From NCBI GenBank assembly GCA_029983495.1, contig JASBZJ010000002.1, positions 1 through 22,351 of the forward strand: DNA of 22,351 nucleotides. The letters are read 5' to 3'. Under the pieces are notes generated by a model, which saw only the letters and a list, made by a program, of their open reading frames with translations, made no database searches and was not told the DNA's origin. The DNA is from Porphyromonas sp. (lineage in GTDB: Bacteria > Bacteroidota > Bacteroidia > Bacteroidales > Porphyromonadaceae). The translations under genes were made by a program, and so were the position numbers. Positions 15,909 through 22,351 of the stretch are shown one piece after another (position 1 is the first letter of the stretch; each line of letters opens with the position of its first letter).

Positions 15909-16997
15909 ATGAAGAAAATACTGAAACTAACTGTACTACTTACAGTAGTTGCACTTGCTACTATAGCATGTAACAAAACGAAAAGCACCTTAAAAGGATC
16001 GCTTCCCGAGGATACTGAACTTCCAACATGGGTTCGCATCTATAATTACGCAACTATGGAAGCTATTGATTCTATCGAAATTAACGATCATAACTTTACC
16101 TACGAATTTGCCCCAGTTAAAGGGAATGCCTTGTATTACTTAGGTCTCGGCGAGAGTCACTCAACAGTTTTCTTTGTTCCCGAAAAAGGTACCATTAACC
16201 TTAACTTCGAAAAAAACATTGCCGAAGGAACTCCTGAAAACGATATACTTGCCACATATACCAAAGAATACATGAGCACTTCCGACGAAATAGGCGAAAA
16301 GTATAAGGAAATGAAAGACAACATGGATGCTTTTGAGAAGTACTACGAAGAGAAGGCAGCTTACCTACGTGACATCAGTAAAAAGTTCTTCCTCGAAAAT
16401 AAAGAAAAGCCACTCGCACTTGTTGCTCTCAGATACTACCAAATGGCTGAAGCGTCAATGGACGATATAAAAACCTTGGTCGAACAAGGGGGAAACGACC
16501 TTAATAACTACAAAAGCTTTACGGAATTGAAAGAAGTACTGCAAAACTTCGATGCAACAAAGGCAGGAAAACAATTTACCGACCTCGAAGGCGTTTCATT
16601 CGATGGAACAAATGGAAATTCCAAACCCGCTAAGCTTAGCGATTATGTTGGGCAAGGTCAGTTTGCCCTTATCGACTTTTGGGCTTCATGGTGCGGACCT
16701 TGCCAACGCGAAATTAAGGATACCCTAAAGCCACTCTACGAAAAATATCGTAATAAGGGGCTTGTTATTGTAGGAGTTGCTGTATGGGATAAGGAAGAAG
16801 ACCACAAAGCACGTGTAAAAGAACTCGATATAAAGTGGCCACAAATATTCGACTCCAACCGCGATAGCTTTACCCAAAAGTATGCAGTTATGGGGGTACC
16901 TCAAATTATTCTAGTTGGTCCCGATGGAACAATTCTTGCCCGCGACCTACGAGGTGAAGAGTTAGTTAAAGCAGTGGAAAGCCATTTCCAAAACTAA
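15909..16997 (+). CDS. TlpA-family thioredoxin-like lipoprotein with DUF4369-like N-terminus
   Basis: 362 residues, periplasmic side. Lipobox TIAC with Cys21; the basic tail (NKTKST) suggests inner-facing attachment. Residues about 25-130 resemble the DUF4369 domain usual in front of Bacteroidetes TlpA-like proteins (beta-rich, ending in the FFVPEKGTINLNF strand), a helical, Lys/Glu-rich stretch follows (about 130-215), and residues about 221-362 are a thioredoxin fold. The redox motif is WCGPC with Cys262 and Cys265 in FWASWCGPCQRE; the cis-Pro loop is GVPQIILVG. It would reduce or oxidise disulfides in the envelope. Specific partner unknown. It lies 166 nt after bioC and has its own terminator, so it is probably a separate unit. 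Confidence 0.92.
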   Translation: MKKILKLTVLLTVVALATIACNKTKSTLKGSLPEDTELPTWVRIYNYATMEAIDSIEINDHNFTYEFAPVKGNALYYLGLGESHSTVFFVPEKGTINLNFEKNIAEGTPENDILATYTKEYMSTSDEIGEKYKEMKDNMDAFEKYYEEKAAYLRDISKKFFLENKEKPLALVALRYYQMAEASMDDIKTLVEQGGNDLNNYKSFTELKEVLQNFDATKAGKQFTDLEGVSFDGTNGNSKPAKLSDYVGQGQFALIDFWASWCGPCQREIKDTLKPLYEKYRNKGLVIVGVAVWDKEEDHKARVKELDIKWPQIFDSNRDSFTQKYAVMGVPQIILVGPDGTILARDLRGEELVKAVESHFQN

Positions 16998-17041
16998 ACA
17001 AAAACTAGTACCATAATACATTAAGGATTACCAAGCCTTAC

Positions 17042-17089
17042 AAAAAAAGGAACTATTCGGCAAAGGTCGAACAGTTCCTTTTCTTTATT
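17042..17089. terminator. Intrinsic, probably bidirectional terminator
   Basis: AAAAGGAACT (17045-17054) pairs with AGTTCCTTTT (17073-17082); after one A/C mismatch TTCG (17056-17059) pairs with CGAA (17068-17071), with an 8-nt loop. On the + strand TTTTCTTT follows, ending the TlpA-like transcript. On the - strand the seven A at 17042-17048 read as a T-tract, so it could also stop the repeat protein transcript coming from the right, 330 nt after that gene's stop codon. Confidence 0.85.
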
Positions 17090-17337
17090 ATATGATTTAT
17101 ACTGACTTTTACAACAGCTCAACTTGCAAGGGCTTGTGCAAGCAACTTCGCCAATGGTAAGGCAACAAAAAAAATAATTGCACGCCTAACGACGTATTTA
17201 CATTCAGCTTCTGACGCTGGGTTAATAAACCATCAGTGTATTGCAATAGCTTAAACTTGAATAGATTACAAGAAAATACAACATGTAAAACCATTACAAG
17301 GGTAAAGAATTATTATTAGGTGGTTTATCTGATACCC

Positions 17338-17393
17338 AATAGATCTTCCGCACCAAAGCAAAACTGTTTAGAGCCATGGGCGGAAGTTCTATT
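17338..17393. repeat. Inverted repeat between convergent genes
   Basis: AATAGATCTTCCGC (17338-17351) and GCGGAAGTTCTATT (17380-17393) pair over 14 positions with one mismatch (T/T), with a 28-nt loop. No T-tract follows on either strand, so it is a poor terminator. It lies 24 nt past the stop of the minus-strand repeat protein gene. Role unknown; a 3'-end processing structure or a REP-like element are possible. Confidence 0.7.
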
Positions 17394-17416
17394 AAGGTAT
17401 TTAATCCATAGAAATA

Positions 17417-19792
17417 TTAGTGTTGCTTTAAAAGCTTTGTACACTCTGCCCCTATCTGAACAAAGTAAGTTCCATTAGGCAACGTATCTAAACTTATTAT
17501 TGCCTCACCTCTTGCATTAGTTTGAGTATTCTGTAGGCATACTCCATTTAATGAAAACAGTACAACATGATGATGAGGCAAAGTAGAATTTACAAAGCAT
17601 TGAGATGTAGATGGATTATAGTACACTATTGCTTTAGCGGTCGATTCTACGGATGTATTCGAGTTGTATATAGGTTTATCGTTGGCTCCTCCATTGTAAT
17701 TACGCACTTCCCAACCTTTACTAAAAGCAATTTTAAGTTGCTCGCTGGTTGGGGTATTTTCATTTACGAAAGCCGAAGCCGAATCGACAATATAAAGTTG
17801 CGGTTTTTTGCTTTGCTTAGTAGCATCGTATAGCGAATTTACCAATGTTACAATCCCTTCTCCACTAATCTTATTTCTCGCACAGTTAAGGAACTCCAAT
17901 GCCGTAGCTTTCGAAACATCGAGCGTTGTAAGGTAATTTTCGTTTATAAATAAGCTTTTAAGTAAAGGCGCATTAAACACTTCAAACATAGTAAGCTTAC
18001 CATTCTGAGCCGCAAACCATGTAATATTACCATAAAACGAAACCTCGCGTCCTTTTAATAGTATATCATTAAACCCGCCTTTCGAAGATAATCGTTTATA
18101 GTTTCCGTCTCCAGCATTAACCCATAAGTCTGTTACACCTTCTATGTATACTCGAACTGTTTTACCAAGCTCGGTGTCTGTTGTCATTTTTAGGGCAAGG
18201 GGTGCATCAGGCACAAAATTGTCGCCTTCATAGTCCTCATACTCTTTTCCTTCACCCTCTGTTTTTTGCCATACATGCCAGTTTTTTTCGCGTAAAGCTG
18301 TAACGTTCGTATGGCTAATAGTATTTTTCTCACTAGGGACATAAGGGTTACGAACAACAATTTCGCCCATATGCTGTTTTTCACGTTTAGGTAAGCTATT
18401 TACCAGTTTTTCAAAAGCATTATCGTTTAGGAAGTTATTGCTACAGTCCAAAAATATAAGGTTTTTCGCTTGCGAACAATCAATGCTTGTAGCACCTACA
18501 TTTGCAATTGTGGCAATCGTAATATCTCCGAATAAATGAATATAATCGCCCTTCAATTCATATATAGGTTCCAAATTACTTGCCTTAATAATCTTGCCAT
18601 CGCCCATATCGAGGGTAACATCATCGTTGCTTTCAATTCGTAGGTCTATAAGGTCGCCTTTTTGCTTCTTTGTACTAATAGCAATTGCAGGCACCTTGCT
18701 TTTAATAGGTTGTGGTAACCCTGCATTCCAATCAAGTACTTTCCAATTCTTAGTTGTTGCAAGTTCAATAAGGCTCTGCGTTATACTATTTTTTTCGTAT
18801 TCATTGGTAGAATCAATCGGGATAAACTTTTTTGTAAGGGTATTATTTTGGGGCAACCCCTCAATAAGCTTTGCCATTGCATTTATATCCAAATTATTCG
18901 CACAACAATTAAGATAAACAAGGTTAGGAGCCTCCTTAATTTCGAGTTGAACTAAATCGATTTGAAAACAAACCAACTCGGTAAAATCGCCGTATAATGT
19001 AACCATCTTATCAGCAGCATTGTATACCATGTTGGTTCCATCTGTTAATACAGTCCGTTGCTCACCTTCAATTTGATAAGCCATTTCGCCATTGCCTTTA
19101 ACTTTTAGGGTTATAATATTACCACTACTTTTTAGGGAAACGGCTATAGGCTTATCATCACCACCGCCAGGTTCATCTTCTCCATCGTAAACCTCAGCAT
19201 TTGAAAAATGCCCCGAGTATCCATAAACTTCCCATCCCTTCGAACGAGCAATTTTTACGGCACTTTTATATACCTCGTTTTTATCGTTATTATTCGTAAA
19301 CGCCTTTACCAAAAGTTTTCCGTTAGTGGTTTGTGGTAAAGACTTCATTAAAGCCTCCATTGCTACTGCATTAATACTATTAACATCAATGCGGATATTA
19401 TTAGCGGCTATGCAACCCGAAAAATTGGCTTCGGTTAGTTTACTCATTGTTAAACTTACTTCGCGAACCTTTTCGGGTGTTGAGGTATAGAATTTTATAG
19501 TTTTTCCCTTTACTTTAAGCGAAGCAAAGTTCGTTACTACATAGTTTGCTATAGAGCCATCTCCAGCATCTACCTTTAATTCGCAACCTTCGTCAACTAT
19601 AAACTTTGGAAATATAAAACCATTCATTTTTTGAGTGGTAGAAAAGGAGCATAATAGCTGCTCGGTGGGTTGTTGGGCATAATTGCTAAAGGATGTAATT
19701 AGCACGAATAGCGCAACCCAAAAGGGGATTATTTTTTCATTGTATGGTAATTGTATTATAAGTGGTTCAATAAACTCTACTGAAGAGTTCAT
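17417..19792 (-). CDS. Secreted repeat protein with T9SS type A sorting domain
   Basis: 791 residues. The N-terminus has a long lead before a hydrophobic segment (IIPFWVALFVLITSFSNYAQ) that should be a signal peptide. Four diverged repeats of about 160 residues follow (roughly 60-200, 220-365, 378-535, 545-710). Each has an Asp/Asn-x-Gly-Asp-Gly loop (75-79, 395-399 and 559-563; degenerate GNG near 237), a YGD/FGDI/YGNI strand, a leucine-rich patch such as LDCSNNFLND or LNCCANNLD, a LxxSLP helix and a W-containing end (KGWEV at 185-189, KNWKV, KNWHV, KGWEV). The patches resemble short leucine-rich repeats of Porphyromonas internalin-like proteins. Residues about 721-791 are a T9SS type A C-terminal domain: AIVYYNPSTS, VVLFSLNGVCLQN, LPNGTYFVQIG, TKLLKQH. 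The protein should be exported and anchored or released by the type IX system. An adhesin-like role is inference. The Met start is the only one available upstream of the signal. Confidence 0.83.
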   Translation of the reverse strand: MNSSVEFIEPLIIQLPYNEKIIPFWVALFVLITSFSNYAQQPTEQLLCSFSTTQKMNGFIFPKFIVDEGCELKVDAGDGSIANYVVTNFASLKVKGKTIKFYTSTPEKVREVSLTMSKLTEANFSGCIAANNIRIDVNSINAVAMEALMKSLPQTTNGKLLVKAFTNNNDKNEVYKSAVKIARSKGWEVYGYSGHFSNAEVYDGEDEPGGGDDKPIAVSLKSSGNIITLKVKGNGEMAYQIEGEQRTVLTDGTNMVYNAADKMVTLYGDFTELVCFQIDLVQLEIKEAPNLVYLNCCANNLDINAMAKLIEGLPQNNTLTKKFIPIDSTNEYEKNSITQSLIELATTKNWKVLDWNAGLPQPIKSKVPAIAISTKKQKGDLIDLRIESNDDVTLDMGDGKIIKASNLEPIYELKGDYIHLFGDITIATIANVGATSIDCSQAKNLIFLDCSNNFLNDNAFEKLVNSLPKREKQHMGEIVVRNPYVPSEKNTISHTNVTALREKNWHVWQKTEGEGKEYEDYEGDNFVPDAPLALKMTTDTELGKTVRVYIEGVTDLWVNAGDGNYKRLSSKGGFNDILLKGREVSFYGNITWFAAQNGKLTMFEVFNAPLLKSLFINENYLTTLDVSKATALEFLNCARNKISGEGIVTLVNSLYDATKQSKKPQLYIVDSASAFVNENTPTSEQLKIAFSKGWEVRNYNGGANDKPIYNSNTSVESTAKAIVYYNPSTSQCFVNSTLPHHHVVLFSLNGVCLQNTQTNARGEAIISLDTLPNGTYFVQIGAECTKLLKQH

Positions 19793-19906
19793 GGACAGAA
19801 TAGCAAAAGATATAAGGGCTGTAAGCCTGAGAAAGGGGTAGCATATCCAGGTAAGTTCGATTGGCTATAGTAACTCTGCGGATAAGGTAAAAAAAATGCT
19901 CTCTCC

Positions 19907-19948
19907 CAAAAGGGGTGCGGTAATAGGACAAATCCATTCGCACCCCTT
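19907..19948 (-). terminator. Intrinsic terminator of the fimbrillin-like gene
   Basis: A 10-bp perfect inverted repeat (AAGGGGTGCG 19910-19919 with CGCACCCCTT 19939-19948), 19-nt loop. Read on the minus strand it is followed by TTTT and, after a GGGAGAGAGCA spacer, eight more T. It lies 83 nt after the stop of the gene ending at 20031. The 19793-20030 stretch otherwise holds only the upstream region of the repeat protein gene. Confidence 0.75.
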
Positions 19949-20030
19949 AGTTAACAACATGGCTTAAGTAAATGATAAATATTTTATATAGCCTCTATAG
20001 CTCAACAACTATTCTTCTCAGTGTCCTCTC

Positions 20031-21776
20031 TTATAGTGTTGTAAAAGCTTTGGTAAATAGTTCACCAGGGTTGTTACTAGCATTATCGGTTGTAAACGGC
20101 GCACTTTGCCATTCACTTTCGGAGAATGTTGTATTAGGAGCTTTTACACCTTCACGACGATAAAAAACCTTGTTGGCATAAAGGGTTGAATGCCTATCAG
20201 CTTGTGGTATACCAAATACATCAATAACCTTTCCATCCTTCATGATAGCAATTGCTGTAGCTCCGTAAAAATCGGTGTATTGGGTAGTGCGTATTACTTT
20301 CCATGCACCTGTAAAATCCTCTTTTTCATCACCTTTTGTAGCTTCGCGATGGCAATAAACAACAAAACGCCCTGGCGACATATACAGCTGTATTTCACCA
20401 GCATTCTTTGGGGTTTTCCATCCTGGTATGTAAAGAGCAATGCTATAATTGCTCAAATCCAAATCCTCGCCTGAGCGGTTCGATATCTTTAAGTAACGCT
20501 CCTTACCAGCACCACAAGCATAGGCTGTTATCATAGGTTCAGCAACTATAGGCTCTACGGGTTCAGCACTTTTCCCTTTTTGGGTTACTGTTAACGTAAT
20601 ACTTTCCGCTACGGCTGGGGTTGCTCGTAAAAGTATGTTTTTTTTAGTTACTTCGGAATCGGGACTATGCGTAATCGTAATCGTTGCAACACGTTCTGTA
20701 TTCGATGTATTTTCGTCAGTGGTTTCAAAAAGAACCTTTCGCCCTTCAACGTTCACCGAAAGCCAAGTTGCACTACTTGTGGCAGAAATAGTTTTTGCAT
20801 CCGTATCAATAGTTACCGACGCTTTACTTACAGTAGGCTCGAATACAAACGTACTTTGCGAACCTGTAGCAAGCTCGAACTTTGTAACTGCTTTTGGGGT
20901 AACATTGGGGTCGAGAGTATCAGCACCTCCAATCACCTCCTCCCAATCAGTGATTTGTCCTTCAACTGCTGGTTCAACTTTTTCTTCTCTAAGTTTAAGG
21001 GTGTACACAACTCTCTTCGATGGCTCAATTTGTGTTGCAGGTAATTGGTATAGATAGTCTTTACCATTGTAGGTAATAAGTATACTTGCTTTTGGGGCTA
21101 ATACCGTTTGTGGAACAACTATAGCATCGTAAGCTTGTGCCGTGGAGTTGTAATTTAGCTCTTTATCCTTAACATCGATAGGCGAAGTTACCGAGCCATC
21201 GCTTAAATTAAAAGTAGCTTTAGTATTTATCCCCTTAAGTGTTACAGTAGCATCTTTATCAACCACTGCACCCGCCTCGGTTTGTAGAATAACTCTTACC
21301 GAACTCAATGCATGTTTAAACTGCAGTTTTAGTTTATTACTTGTTTGGGATTGGTTCTTAAGATTATTGCTATAAAGCACATCCTGTGTTCCATCTACCG
21401 TAACACTGAAGTTGTTTACCGAAAGGTTTTGAGGGTAATAGGCAATAAAGTCAACATTCCCTTCGGCAGGAAAAAATAGCTTATTTGCCTCGTCCTTAGC
21501 AAGGAAATCGACCTTACTACCACTGGCTTGCGAACGGTATTCACCTTGTTTAATTATGTTTTCGGTAGCAAGTGGTTTTGTTGCACTAAGCATAACCACG
21601 TTAATTGCATCATTTACCTCCCAATCGTTTCCTTGTACACGAAGGGCTTGGCTTTCGATATTCGAACTAAAAGCAATTGCTTCGTTTTTTTTAGGTTCAT
21701 CGTTTTTACAACCCGCTAATGTTAAACCTAGCAAGGCAAGGCAAAACGTGCCTACAAAAATGTTTTTAAATTTCAT
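20031..21776 (-). CDS. Fimbrillin-family lipoprotein with BACON and lamin-tail-like domains
   Basis: 581 residues. Lipobox LAGC with Cys23, followed by KNDEPKKNE, an acidic-rich start of the kind that sends Bacteroidetes lipoproteins to the surface. Residues about 30-280 are fimbrillin-like: the VQGNDWEVNDAINVVML start, the VDFIAYYPQN strand, the LQFKHALSSVRVIL strand and the closing ITDWEEV (Trp278), all characteristic. Residues about 308-405 form a BACON-like Ig domain (FVFEPTVSKASVTI, ISATSSATWLSV, ITLTVTQKGK). Residues about 413-575 look like a lamin-tail-type beta sandwich (ITAYACG, ERYLKISNRSGEDLDLSNY, FVVYC, VIDVFGIPQ, VFYRREGVKAPNTTF). It may be a structural or adhesive surface protein. 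It lies 88 nt after the partial barrel gene on the same strand, so the two are probably cotranscribed. Confidence 0.85.
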   Translation of the reverse strand: MKFKNIFVGTFCLALLGLTLAGCKNDEPKKNEAIAFSSNIESQALRVQGNDWEVNDAINVVMLSATKPLATENIIKQGEYRSQASGSKVDFLAKDEANKLFFPAEGNVDFIAYYPQNLSVNNFSVTVDGTQDVLYSNNLKNQSQTSNKLKLQFKHALSSVRVILQTEAGAVVDKDATVTLKGINTKATFNLSDGSVTSPIDVKDKELNYNSTAQAYDAIVVPQTVLAPKASILITYNGKDYLYQLPATQIEPSKRVVYTLKLREEKVEPAVEGQITDWEEVIGGADTLDPNVTPKAVTKFELATGSQSTFVFEPTVSKASVTIDTDAKTISATSSATWLSVNVEGRKVLFETTDENTSNTERVATITITHSPDSEVTKKNILLRATPAVAESITLTVTQKGKSAEPVEPIVAEPMITAYACGAGKERYLKISNRSGEDLDLSNYSIALYIPGWKTPKNAGEIQLYMSPGRFVVYCHREATKGDEKEDFTGAWKVIRTTQYTDFYGATAIAIMKDGKVIDVFGIPQADRHSTLYANKVFYRREGVKAPNTTFSESEWQSAPFTTDNASNNPGELFTKAFTTL

Positions 21777-21864
21777 TGTTTTATTCGTTAGTTAGACTTT
21801 CATTAAATATAGAGGCTTTATTAGTTAAACACCCCTCTTTAGGGCCTATTACATCAAGCACCCA

Positions 21865-22350
21865 CTAAAAAAAGTGGTACGTTACCGATACTTCGCCACC
21901 CAAAACATTTCCTCGGAGTAATAGGACATTAGGATTACTAAAGATCGATGATACTGTACTTGGCGAGCCATCGTATAGAGTTAATAATGCTGAGCGCGAT
22001 ACTTGTTGCCAAGCAATGTTAACCGATGTGACAAAATGTTGCTTCGCAATTGTAAAAGGAATAGTAGTAGAAGCCTTTACACTTGCGCCCTGAAACATTT
22101 CGGCCTGATACGGTAGCCATGCAAGCTGATAATCGAGCCGATCCTTACCTCCTTTTGAAACTTGGTATACACTAGCAACAGGTAACCGATACCCAACCGA
22201 CAAAACAACATTTGCCTTATTCGGGTTACTCCATGCAAAGGCAATCCATGGTTTTACAATAGTTAAACTTTTTTGTTGCGCGTTGCGAGTGTAAAGTTGC
22301 TTACGATTATGGAATACCGAACCCAAACCTAAGCTAAAAAGATTTGCATT
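21865..22350 (-). CDS. Outer-membrane beta-barrel protein, C-terminal part (5' end outside window)
   Basis: About 162 residues are visible; the frame is open to the right edge, so the N-terminus and signal are missing (a TTG at 22326 is not a convincing start). The sequence alternates strands (PWIAFAWSNPNKANVVLSVGY, YQLAWLPYQAEMFQGASV, HFVTSVNIAWQQVSRSALLTLY) and ends SVTYHFF, typical of a final outer-membrane strand. Families considered are DUF6850-type Bacteroidetes barrels and TonB-dependent receptors; the fragment is too short to choose. Stop TAG overlaps a short palindrome (CACT, seven A, AGTG) at 21862-21876. It is 88 nt upstream of the fimbrillin/lamin-tail lipoprotein gene, probably one operon. 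Confidence 0.7.
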   Translation of the reverse strand, partial: NANLFSLGLGSVFHNRKQLYTRNAQQKSLTIVKPWIAFAWSNPNKANVVLSVGYRLPVASVYQVSKGGKDRLDYQLAWLPYQAEMFQGASVKASTTIPFTIAKQHFVTSVNIAWQQVSRSALLTLYDGSPSTVSSIFSNPNVLLLRGNVLGGEVSVTYHFF

Positions 22351-22351
22351 C

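Larger units (their letters stand above)
16998..17416. other. Gene-free stretch between convergent genes
   Basis: About 420 nt between the TlpA-like gene (+) and the repeat protein gene (-). It contains the palindromic terminator near 17045-17089, a 6-bp hairpin (CTTGCA 17123-17128 with TGCAAG 17137-17142) and an unassigned long inverted repeat at 17338-17393. The minus-strand frame at 17109-17294 has no recognisable feature and is not accepted as a gene. Confidence 0.6.

Noticed and set aside
20635..21057. 140-residue plus-strand open frame opposite the fimbrillin-like gene
   Set aside because: Val/Ser-rich antisense of a well supported coding region; no recognisable domain.

Overview
The window looks like a chromosomal segment of a Bacteroidetes bacterium, most likely order Bacteroidales and Porphyromonas/Tannerella-like. 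The evidence is a SusC-type TonB-dependent receptor tail, lipoproteins with BACON and DUF5689-type domains, a fimbrillin-family lipoprotein, a DUF4369-TlpA thioredoxin lipoprotein, a type IX secretion (T9SS) C-terminal sorting domain, an AT-leaning composition, and a tRNA promoter of the Bacteroidetes form (TTTG, 21 bp, TAnnTTTG). The genus is a guess. No mobile element, CRISPR array or rRNA was seen.

Layout. (1) Positions 2-4659, + strand: 3' part of a TonB-dependent receptor, then two lipoproteins that carry three copies of one DUF5689/OB-fold-like module (one copy in the first, a BACON domain plus two copies in the second). A clear intrinsic terminator follows. (2) 4803-6020: a lone outer-membrane beta-barrel protein of unknown function. 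(3) 6021-6923: gene-poor stretch holding a CAT-anticodon tRNA with its own promoter and a 13-bp-stem terminator, then a long leader. (4) 6924-11929: a tight operon of a DUF3298 lipoprotein, rsmG, an MBL-fold hydrolase and gcvP (4-nt gap, 26-nt gap, 4-nt overlap), closed by a terminator. (5) 12076-15742: an exported MsrAB methionine sulfoxide reductase fusion overlapping by 1 nt a biotin-precursor cluster bioF-bioG-bioC. (6) 15909-16997: a TlpA-like lipoprotein followed by a palindromic, probably bidirectional terminator. (7) 17338-22350, - strand: a large repeat protein with a T9SS signal, a three-domain fimbrillin/BACON/lamin-tail-like lipoprotein, and the 3' part of an outer-membrane protein gene that runs off the window.

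How they work together. Blocks 1, 2 and 7 build the cell surface: receptor, surface lipoproteins, beta-barrels and a secreted repeat protein. Blocks 4 and 5 are housekeeping: 16S rRNA methylation, glycine cleavage, and pimeloyl-ACP synthesis (BioC methylates malonyl-ACP, BioG demethylates pimeloyl-ACP methyl ester, BioF makes 8-amino-7-oxononanoate). bioA, bioD and bioB are not in the window. The parts most worth a second look are the DUF5689 module duplication beside the receptor, the four-repeat T9SS cargo protein, and the fimbrillin/BACON/lamin-tail chimera with its partner barrel.
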